This document shows, piece by piece, positions 8,021 through 14,934 of a DNA stretch of 64,000 nucleotides. Origin of the DNA: Clostridiales bacterium (lineage in GTDB: Bacteria; Bacillota; Clostridia; Christensenellales; CAG-138); NCBI GenBank assembly GCA_004557245.1, contig SFEL01000010.1:11393-75392 (forward strand), read 5' to 3'. Numbering within the stretch: position 1 is the first letter of the stretch; every line of letters begins with the position of its first letter. The position numbers and the translations under genes were made by a program. The notes under the pieces were generated by a model. That model saw only the letters and a program-made list of their open reading frames with translations, was not told the origin of the DNA and did no database searches.

Positions 8021-8611
8021 TTATTCAGTGACCTTTTCGCCGGGCCGCACTATGCGGACTATGCTTTCTTTGGGTATTTCCCATATGTTGCCGCAGAGGG
8101 TAGGGGAGGCCATGTTCACATCGAACACCCGGCTCCAGCTTTCTTCTATGCGGCGCATCTCGTCCGGAAATTTATTGGCGTAGCGTCCTTCAAAAAACTC
8201 AAAGCCGTTGGTAAAGCCGCAGTCGGCAAGGTGCTTCCTGTAGGCCTTTTCGTCATCGGGCGAGGCTGGCAGGTAGTGGTGGTTCAAAACATAGTCCCAC
8301 TTGCCGTCGTCGAAGTATATCACTTTTTCCTTCAGGATATCCACCACGTATACTACGGTGCCGGGTTCGGGGGGCAGGCAGCGGCCGGCCTCAACTGCGC
8401 ACCATATGGGAAGCTCCGCATAATCGGGCTTAGGCACGAGCTTTGCAGCCTCGCGGGCGAACCAGTCATAGCAGTCGAGATAGTGCTTTGCCATGTCTCC
8501 GAAGTGGAGCTGCACATATACGCGCTGGTTAAGTATCCTGCCGCCGTGCTCAAGCATCAGCAGCGTCTTGTCGTTTTGCCGGGTGTAAAGGCGAACGGTA
8601 TCCCCTGCCAT
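8021..8611 (-). CDS. Unknown protein, probably DUF3841 family
   Basis: 196 residues, soluble, no signal peptide. The pattern MRLYTRQ-like start, then YDWFAREAAKLV and LPIWCAVEAG, resembles DUF3841 proteins, which have a WM-type motif followed by YPIW. The C-terminal part has WSRVFDVNMASP and a final strand IVRIV. No catalytic motif is recognised. It is the first gene of a two-gene unit with the M32 peptidase. The family call is from memory of its motif pattern and is moderately sure. Confidence 0.55.
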   Translation of the reverse strand: MAGDTVRLYTRQNDKTLLMLEHGGRILNQRVYVQLHFGDMAKHYLDCYDWFAREAAKLVPKPDYAELPIWCAVEAGRCLPPEPGTVVYVVDILKEKVIYFDDGKWDYVLNHHYLPASPDDEKAYRKHLADCGFTNGFEFFEGRYANKFPDEMRRIEESWSRVFDVNMASPTLCGNIWEIPKESIVRIVRPGEKVTE

Positions 8612-8646
8612 ACATTAAACCTCCGGATATTATACTGCCCTTATTA

Positions 8647-8841
8647 TACCATCAGTTGACAAGAGCACACAAGGTTTTAGAAGCCAAACAGCACGGCATA
8701 ACTGTGTCGTCCTCATTTGAAATACAACCAGTATTTCTGCACTCGTCCTCCTTGTTCTGCCATAGTAATACAAGCGACGAGAACGCAGGAGCGTACCAAA
8801 ACAAGCCTTTAGGGCTTGTGTGCTCTTGTCAACTGATGGTA
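8647..8841. mobile_element. MITE-like element with perfect 27-bp terminal inverted repeats
   Basis: Bases 8647-8673 are the exact reverse complement of 8815-8841. The outermost bases are TA on both sides, so the element can be read as 191 bp (8649-8839) flanked by a TA duplication, the signature of Tc1/mariner-IS630-type transposition. The interior has no believable gene. It includes a small hairpin, ACAAGCC/GGCTTGT, next to the right end. A non-autonomous element moved by a transposase elsewhere in the genome is the best reading. Confidence 0.85.
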
Positions 8842-8898
8842 GCATAACTGAAGGCTTACCTTTGTGAAAACATGGCAAAATCCACCATGGCAAAGTCT

Positions 8899-8928
8899 TG
8901 CATACCCTTGGAAAAGCTGCGGATACTA
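8899..8928 (+). promoter_or_regulatory. Sigma-G-like promoter of spoVT
   Basis: TGCATA (8899-8904), a 17-bp spacer, and GATACTA (8922-8928) lie 40 bp before the spoVT start. This resembles the forespore sigma-G consensus (GYATA-like -35, CATACTA-like -10), and spoVT is a known sigma-G gene in Bacillus. Confidence 0.55.
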
Positions 8929-8967
8929 TGAAAACAAAGCAAAGATTACCACACCACAGGAGGAACC

Positions 8968-9519
8968 ATGAAAGCGACAGGAATAGTGAGGCGAATAGAC
9001 GAGCTGGGCAGGGTAGTTATACCCAAAGAGATACGGAGGACGCTGCGTATACGTGAAGGCGACCCCCTTGAGATATTCACGGACAGGGAAGGGGAGGTAA
9101 TACTCAAAAAGTACTCACCCATAGGCGAGCTGGGGGATTTTGCCAGAGAATACGCGGAATCGCTGCATCAATCCCTCAACCGTACCACGCTTATATGCGA
9201 TAAGGATACCGTGATAGCGGTATCCGGCAGCAGCAAAAAGGAGCTTATGGAGCGGCCCATACATGAGGACGTGGAACGCTGCATGAAGGAGAGGGAAAAG
9301 CTGGTGATAAACAAGGGGCAGTGTGAGATGCAGGGCATAATAGACGGAGAGGATCCTGAGAAATACACTGCAGAAGTGATAGTGCCGATACTCTGCGCCG
9401 GCGACGCAATAGGCGCGGTAGTGATGGTGAGCCGGGAGCCGGGGGATATGGTAGGAGATACCGAGCTGAAGGTATGCGAGACCGCCGCCAACTTCATGGG
9501 GAAGCAGATGGAAAATTGA
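8968..9519 (+). CDS. spoVT: Stage V sporulation protein T, AbrB-type regulator
   Basis: 183 residues. The N-terminal 50 residues are the AbrB/MazE swapped-hairpin DNA-binding domain, with the near-invariant MKATGIVRRIDELGRVVIPKE start. The rest is a GAF-like domain ending ANFMGKQME, as in SpoVT. In spore formers it tunes late forespore gene expression and germination behaviour. The length agrees with the family, the ribosome site is CAGGAGGAACC, and a sigma-G-like promoter is present. The MITE-like element lies just upstream of this promoter and might influence it. Confidence 0.95.
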   Translation: MKATGIVRRIDELGRVVIPKEIRRTLRIREGDPLEIFTDREGEVILKKYSPIGELGDFAREYAESLHQSLNRTTLICDKDTVIAVSGSSKKELMERPIHEDVERCMKEREKLVINKGQCEMQGIIDGEDPEKYTAEVIVPILCAGDAIGAVVMVSREPGDMVGDTELKVCETAANFMGKQMEN

Positions 9520-9526
9520 AATAGAT

Positions 9527-9552
9527 AAAGCGGGCACAGCGCCCGCTTTTTG
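9527..9552. terminator. Bidirectional terminator between spoVT and the YheO-like gene
   Basis: AAAGCGGGC (9527-9535) pairs with GCCCGCTTT (9541-9549) and is flanked by T-runs on both strands, serving the two convergent genes. Confidence 0.85.
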
Positions 9553-9570
9553 CTTGGGTAAAGGTAAATA

Positions 9571-10203
9571 TCACTGGTTGGCGATATCCAGATAGGAGTA
9601 TAGGGTGTACTTGCTGATGCCGAAGTACTTGGCTATCTTGTCGCCGCTCTTGGTTATGAGCATGGCGCCCGCATCGTTGAGGAAGCGTATGGCCTTAACC
9701 TTGTCGTCCTTGTTCATCATGGCAACCGGGCGGCCTATGAGCTGTACCGACTGCTCGAGGAGATCGTCCAGCAGCTCGTTCACGTTGGTGGGTATGCGCT
9801 CCGGTTCCCCTCCCGGGTTGTTTTGCACTATGGCGTTTATGACGGACTGCGTCATCATAAGCTCAGTCATGTCGTAGTTTATGGCGAATATGCCTGTGAC
9901 CTTGTCATTTTCGTCCTTTATGTATACCGTGCTGGAGCGGAGAATGCGGCCGTCGTGGGTCTTGGTAAGGTAGTTGTAGTGGTCGGGGATATCCTTGCGT
10001 CCGTCCCGCATGGCCTCAAGAACTACATGGCTGGGGCCGGCCTTGGCGCTGCGCTTTGAAACGTGGCCGTTTTCTATGTAAAGTATCATATCCTCCGGGC
10101 TTTCGCAGGTGAGGTCGTATATTACGACCTCGCAGTTGTTGCCGAACTGTGCGGCTATGGCAGCGGCTATGCGCTTTAGAAGACCTACGGTGAGATTCTG
10201 CAT
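9571..10203 (-). CDS. YheO-like PAS/HTH transcriptional regulator
   Basis: 210 residues. The N-terminal two thirds match the YheO-like PAS domain (EVVIYDL near residue 25, then GRILRSSTVYIKDE and GIFAINYDMT). The C-terminal 60 residues form the helix-turn-helix of the same family (RFLNDAGAMLITKSGDKIAKYFGISKYTLYSYL). Such proteins sense a small molecule through the PAS domain. It is transcribed away from the ssnA-ygfK-xdh cluster, and the intergenic region holds that cluster's promoter, so it is a plausible regulator of purine/selenium hydroxylase genes. The ligand is unknown. A GGAGGAATAA site precedes the ATG. Confidence 0.82.
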   Translation of the reverse strand: MQNLTVGLLKRIAAAIAAQFGNNCEVVIYDLTCESPEDMILYIENGHVSKRSAKAGPSHVVLEAMRDGRKDIPDHYNYLTKTHDGRILRSSTVYIKDENDKVTGIFAINYDMTELMMTQSVINAIVQNNPGGEPERIPTNVNELLDDLLEQSVQLIGRPVAMMNKDDKVKAIRFLNDAGAMLITKSGDKIAKYFGISKYTLYSYLDIANQ

Positions 10204-10337
10204 TTATTCCTCCTGAAACGCCGCCAGATAACGGCAAAACAAAGATATATTTACTATACCATACATTGGCGCGGGGCAAAAGCGAAAAAGATTTTGTTTC
10301 CGGCTGAAAAATTTTTGGTCATCGGGCAAAAAAGCTA

Positions 10338-10367
10338 TTGCCTATACGATGTTAAGCATGATAAAAT
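10338..10367 (+). promoter_or_regulatory. Promoter of the ssnA-ygfK-xdh cluster
   Basis: TTGCCT (10338-10343), an 18-bp spacer, and TAAAAT (10362-10367) predict a transcript start near 10374 and a leader of about 130 nt before ssnA. Confidence 0.5.
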
Positions 10368-10394
10368 AATAGCACAAACAGTAAGGCATATCGG

Positions 10395-10458
10395 AAGCTG
10401 TAAGGAAGTGCTTCGCGCGCGGGCTTAAAACAAATCGTGTTTTAGTCGGCGCGTTTTT
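10395..10458 (+). promoter_or_regulatory. Leader with terminator hairpin upstream of ssnA (possible attenuator)
   Basis: Within the leader, a GC-rich stem from about 10415-10431 pairs with 10439-10453 and is followed by TTTTT, a classic intrinsic terminator about 45 nt before the ssnA start. A smaller hairpin (GAAGC...GCTTC) overlaps its 5' side and could compete with it. No known riboswitch class is recognised. Confidence 0.5.
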
Positions 10459-10503
10459 ATCATTATCAGTCATCAGGCATTCTTAAAAAAGAGGAGGAAA
10501 AAT

Positions 10504-11835
10504 ATGTATCTCATAGCGAACGGTAAGGTTATAACCAGGGACGATGCAATGCCCTATATGGAAAATGGCGGCGTAGTCGTAGAAGGAACCAAAATAATAG
10601 AGCTGGGCGAGACGGCAGCCCTAAAGGCAAAGTACCCCGATGCGGAGTTCATAGACGCTAAAGGCAACGTCATAATGCCCGCATTCATAAACGTGCATTC
10701 CCATATCTATTCCGCCCTTGCCCGCGGTCTCTCTATAAAGGGCTACAACCCCACCAACTTCTATGAGATACTGGACGGAATGTGGTGGGCCATAGACCGC
10801 AATCTGGATCTGGAAGGGACCCGATACAGCGCATATACCACCTTCATAGACAGCATAAAGACCGGCTGCACTACTCTGTTCGACCATCACGCCAGCTTCT
10901 GCGAGATACCCGGCAGCCTTTTCACCATCGAGGAAGTAGCCAAGGAGCTGGGCGTCCGCGCCTGCCTCTGCTATGAGGTAAGCGACCGGGACGGGGAGGA
11001 GAAGTGCGACCTGGCCATCAGGGAGAACGGCGACTTCATACGCCACTGCGCCAGGGAAAAGAACCCCATGATAAGCGCAATGTTCGGCGGCCACGCCCTC
11101 TTCACCATATCCGACAGGACCTTTGAGAAAATGGTAAAGGAAAACAACGGCATGACCGGCTTCCATATACACGTGTCCGAGGGCATGAACGACGTTTACG
11201 ATACCGCCTACAATTACGGCACCCGAAGCGTGAACCGCCTGCTGAACAACGGCATACTCGGTCCCAAGACCATGCTGGGCCACTGTATACACGTGAATCC
11301 CGCCGAGATGGACATTATCAGGGAGACCGGCACAATGGTATGCAACAATCCCGAATCCAACATGGGAAATGCAGTAGGCTGCGCGCCTGTGCTGCAGATG
11401 ATAAAGAAGGGCATAACCGTTGGCCTGGGTACCGACAGCTATACCTTCGATATGCTGGAGAGCCTGAAGGTTGCCCTGATAATACAGCGCCACAACGCCT
11501 GCATGCCAAACGTAGCATGGTGCGAGGTCACCGATATGCTCTTTAAGAACAACCGCAAAATCGCAGCAAAGTACTTTGACGCGCCTCTCGGCATACTCAA
11601 GCCCGGCGCTGCCGCCGACGTTATCGTCATGGACTATAAGTGCTTCACTCCCTTCTCCGATGCGAACATAGACGGCCATATGATATTCGGCATGACAGGC
11701 CGCCAGTGCGAGACTACCATGTGCAACGGCAAGCTGCTCATGAAGGATCGCCAGCTCATCGGCATAGACGAGGAGGCCATAAACGCCCGCACCATGGAAG
11801 CTTCAAAGAAGCTTTGGAGCAGGCTGAACGGCTAA
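10504..11835 (+). CDS. ssnA: Putative aminohydrolase SsnA of the selenium-dependent hydroxylase cluster
   Basis: 443 residues of the amidohydrolase superfamily. Metal-ligand motifs are visible: N-V-H-S-H near residue 64, G-F-H-I-H-V-S-E near 220, L-G-H-C near 260, and L-G-T-D-S near 311. The overall sequence follows SsnA, typically encoded beside ygfK and selenium-dependent molybdenum hydroxylases and thought to deaminate or open purine-like substrates. An AAGAGGAGG site precedes the ATG. ygfK begins 30 bp after the stop, so the genes form an operon. The exact substrate is not established. Confidence 0.9.
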   Translation: MYLIANGKVITRDDAMPYMENGGVVVEGTKIIELGETAALKAKYPDAEFIDAKGNVIMPAFINVHSHIYSALARGLSIKGYNPTNFYEILDGMWWAIDRNLDLEGTRYSAYTTFIDSIKTGCTTLFDHHASFCEIPGSLFTIEEVAKELGVRACLCYEVSDRDGEEKCDLAIRENGDFIRHCAREKNPMISAMFGGHALFTISDRTFEKMVKENNGMTGFHIHVSEGMNDVYDTAYNYGTRSVNRLLNNGILGPKTMLGHCIHVNPAEMDIIRETGTMVCNNPESNMGNAVGCAPVLQMIKKGITVGLGTDSYTFDMLESLKVALIIQRHNACMPNVAWCEVTDMLFKNNRKIAAKYFDAPLGILKPGAAADVIVMDYKCFTPFSDANIDGHMIFGMTGRQCETTMCNGKLLMKDRQLIGIDEEAINARTMEASKKLWSRLNG

Positions 11836-11865
11836 AAGAGAATAATACATACGGAGGTATAAATC

Positions 11866-14823
11866 ATGAGCGAAAGAATGACTCCCATACCCTTTAAGCA
11901 GCTTATGACCTGGATAAAGGAGGAGCACGACAACTTCGGCACCGTCTTCGGCGTAAACGCGCCATATGTAAAAAAGAACGGCAAGACCCTTCCCCTGTTC
12001 AAAGAAAAGCTGGAGACCCCCTTCGGCCCCGCCGCAGGCCCGAACACCCAGCTTGCACAGAATATAGTGGCCGCATACTATGCCGGCGCCCGCTTCTTTG
12101 AGCTCAAGACCGTACAGAAGATGGACGGCGACGACCTTGCCGCCTGCATCAACCGCCCCTGCATATGGACCAAGGACGAGGGCTACAACTGCGAGTGGTC
12201 CACCGAGCTGTATGTTCCCCAGGCGTTTGACGAGTACGTCAAGGCCTGGTTCGCAATCCGCATAATCAGCAGGCTTTACGGCCTGGGAGCCGAGGACGGT
12301 TTCATGTTCAACGCAAGCGTCGGCTACGACCTGGCGGGCATAAAGACCCCGAAGATGGATAAGTTCATCGAGGGCATCAGGGACGCTTCCAACACTCCCA
12401 TATTCAAGGAGTGCATGGAGGTGGGCTGCGAGCTGTTCCCCGAGCTTGACGGGTACATCAGGGCGACTCCCTCCCGCATCTGCGACGGCGTGACGGTATC
12501 CACCCTCCACGGCTGCCCCCCAAACGAGATAGAAGCCATAGCTTCCTACCTTATAACCGAAAAACACTTCAATACCTTCGTAAAGTGCAATCCCACCATA
12601 CTGGGCTATGAGTTCGCACGCTCAAGGCTCGACTCCATGGGCTATGACTACATTGCCTTTGACGACAGGCACTTCCGCGAGGACCTCCAGTATAAGGACG
12701 CCGTCCCAATGTTCCACAGGCTCAAGGAGCTGGCGGAAAAGAACGGCCTGGAGTTTGGGCTGAAGCTCTCCAACACCTTCCCGGTGGACGTAAAGGCAAA
12801 CGAGCTGCCCAGCGAGGAGATGTACATGAGCGGCCGCGCCCTGTATCCTCTGACCATAGAGATGGCCAACCGTTTTGCAAACGAGTTCAAGGGCGCGCTT
12901 CGCATATCCTACAGCGGCGGCGCAGACTTCTTCAACATAAAGCAGCTGTTTGAGGCGGGCATATGGCCCATAACCATGGCTACCACCATACTGAAGCCCG
13001 GCGGATACGGCCGCATGGTGCAGCTGGGCAACCTGCTTGACGAGTGCGAGTTCAAGCCCTTCGCCGGCGTGGACTACAAGGCTGTGGCCAGGCTTTCCGA
13101 GGAAGCGCCCACCAACTTCCACTATGTAAAGCCAATCAAGGAAGCTCCCGACAGGAAGATGGGCAAGGACAAGGTACTGCCCCTTATAGACTGCTTCAGG
13201 GCCCCCTGCAAGAGCGGCTGCCCCTTCGGCCAGGATATACCCGAATACATAGAGCTGTGCGGCAAGGGCCTGTTCCTTGAGGCATTGCAGGTTATAACCG
13301 CAAAGAACCCCCTGCCCTTTATCACCGGTACCATATGCGCCCATCACTGCATGGATAAGTGTATGCGCAACCACTACGAGTGTCCCGTGAATATCCGCGG
13401 CACAAAGCTTCAGGCGGCAGAGGGAGCATTCGAGGAACTGCTGGCTATAACCGAGATGAGCCATGAAGGCAAGAAGGTTGCCGTTATAGGCGGCGGCCCC
13501 GCAGGACTTGCTGCTGCCTACCACGCCCAGAAGCATGGCCTTCGGGCCACCGTATTCGAGAAGCGCGAGACTCTGGGCGGAATAGTACGCAATGTGATCC
13601 CCGGCTTCCGTATCGATGACGACGCCATTGATAACGACGTGGCGCTCATAAAGAAGACCGGCGCAGAGTTCGTGATGGGCAAGGAAGCTCCCGATGTGAA
13701 GGAGCTTAAGGCCATGGGCTTTGACTACATAGTGCTTGCCTGCGGCGCAGAAAAGAAGGGCTGCCTCAATATCGAGGGCAACGTGATGAACGTTATCGAC
13801 TTCCTGTACGCCTTTAAGAACGGCGGCGAGCTGAAGCTGGGCAGGAACGTGGCGGTAGTCGGCGGCGGAAACACCGCAATGGACGCAGCCCGCGCCGCAA
13901 AGCGCGCCGAGGGCGTGGAGAAGGTGACGCTGGTATACCGCCGCAACCGCAGGTATATGCCCGCGGATCTGGAGGAGCTGGAGCTGGCCATAGAGGACGG
14001 CGTGGAGTTCATGGAGCTGGTTTCCCCCGTAAAGCAGGCAAACGGCAAGCTCGTTTGCAATAAGATGAAGCTGGGCGATAAGGACGCTTCCGGCCGCCGC
14101 GTACCCGTGGAGACCGGCGAGACCGTTGAGGTGGACGCGGATACCGTAATCGCCGCCGTAGGCGAGAAGGTAGACCTGGAACTGCTTGGCAGGTATGGCA
14201 TAGCTGCCGATGCCTACAAGAAGGGCAATAAGAAATACGGCGATGTGTACGTAGTGGGCGACGCGAGCCGTGGTCCCGCCACCGTAGCCGACGCCATAGC
14301 CGACGCCAAGTGGGTAATCGAGGACATTACCGGCCGCGAGATAGTTGCGGACATCCCCGAGGAGGCCAAGCCCGATAAAGAAGAGACGCTGCTGCGCAAG
14401 ATGAAGCTTCAGATGCCCGGCAAGTGCGAGGCGGACCGCTGCATCAACTGCAATACCGTCTGCGAGTGCTGCGTATCTGTCTGCCCCAACAGGGCAAACG
14501 TGGCTATAGCGGTTCCCGGGAAGGAGATGCGCCAGATACTGCATGTGGACTACATGTGCAACGAGTGCGGCAACTGCGCACACTTCTGCCCCTATACCGA
14601 CGGCAGGCCTTATAAGGATAAGTTTACCCTCTTTGCCAACGAGAAGGACTTTGAGGACAGCGAGAACAACGGCTTCATGGTGGTATGCACCAAGTGCCCC
14701 AAGGTAAAGGTACGTCTCGGCGGCGCGGTCAAGGAATACACCCTTGACGGCAAGACCGGATTGGGCGACCTTGAGGACCTGATGCTCACCGTAATAAAGG
14801 AGCACAGCTATCTTCTGGGCTAA
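11866..14823 (+). CDS. ygfK: YgfK-type putative selenate reductase subunit (multidomain Fe-S flavoprotein)
   Basis: 985 residues. Residues 1 to about 430 resemble a dihydroorotate-dehydrogenase-like barrel (FGPAAGPNTQLAQN). Next is a cysteine-rich glutamate-synthase-type Fe-S region (CFRAPCKSGCPFGQD, CAHHCMDKC). Then comes an FAD/NAD(P) module (AVIGGGPAGLAAAYHA near 535; AVVGGGNTAMDAARAAKRAE near 662). A final ferredoxin-like part has CINCNTVCECCVSVCP and CNECGNCAHFCP. The architecture equals YgfK, described as a putative selenate reductase subunit and a marker of the selenium-dependent molybdenum hydroxylase system. It is probably an electron-transfer partner of the adjacent dehydrogenase. 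Confidence 0.92.
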   Translation: MSERMTPIPFKQLMTWIKEEHDNFGTVFGVNAPYVKKNGKTLPLFKEKLETPFGPAAGPNTQLAQNIVAAYYAGARFFELKTVQKMDGDDLAACINRPCIWTKDEGYNCEWSTELYVPQAFDEYVKAWFAIRIISRLYGLGAEDGFMFNASVGYDLAGIKTPKMDKFIEGIRDASNTPIFKECMEVGCELFPELDGYIRATPSRICDGVTVSTLHGCPPNEIEAIASYLITEKHFNTFVKCNPTILGYEFARSRLDSMGYDYIAFDDRHFREDLQYKDAVPMFHRLKELAEKNGLEFGLKLSNTFPVDVKANELPSEEMYMSGRALYPLTIEMANRFANEFKGALRISYSGGADFFNIKQLFEAGIWPITMATTILKPGGYGRMVQLGNLLDECEFKPFAGVDYKAVARLSEEAPTNFHYVKPIKEAPDRKMGKDKVLPLIDCFRAPCKSGCPFGQDIPEYIELCGKGLFLEALQVITAKNPLPFITGTICAHHCMDKCMRNHYECPVNIRGTKLQAAEGAFEELLAITEMSHEGKKVAVIGGGPAGLAAAYHAQKHGLRATVFEKRETLGGIVRNVIPGFRIDDDAIDNDVALIKKTGAEFVMGKEAPDVKELKAMGFDYIVLACGAEKKGCLNIEGNVMNVIDFLYAFKNGGELKLGRNVAVVGGGNTAMDAARAAKRAEGVEKVTLVYRRNRRYMPADLEELELAIEDGVEFMELVSPVKQANGKLVCNKMKLGDKDASGRRVPVETGETVEVDADTVIAAVGEKVDLELLGRYGIAADAYKKGNKKYGDVYVVGDASRGPATVADAIADAKWVIEDITGREIVADIPEEAKPDKEETLLRKMKLQMPGKCEADRCINCNTVCECCVSVCPNRANVAIAVPGKEMRQILHVDYMCNECGNCAHFCPYTDGRPYKDKFTLFANEKDFEDSENNGFMVVCTKCPKVKVRLGGAVKEYTLDGKTGLGDLEDLMLTVIKEHSYLLG

Positions 14824-14850
14824 GCTTATATAATAATGCTTAAAATAAGC

Positions 14851-14890
14851 CGGGGACTCAGCATATATGGGCCCCCGGAGTATTGCTTTT
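14851..14890 (+). terminator. Hairpin between ygfK and xdh
   Basis: CCGGGG near 14852 pairs with CCCCCGG near 14872-14878, followed by an imperfect T-rich tail (ATTGCTTTT). It may be a weak terminator that lowers downstream expression. Confidence 0.5.
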
Positions 14891-14934
14891 AAGAGATAAG
14901 TAAGAATAAGAGACGAAAAAGAAAGGAAACGCTT

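Noticed and set aside
8656..8847. Small frames within the MITE-like element
   Set aside because: They are shadows of the inverted repeats and have no ribosome sites or protein-like composition.
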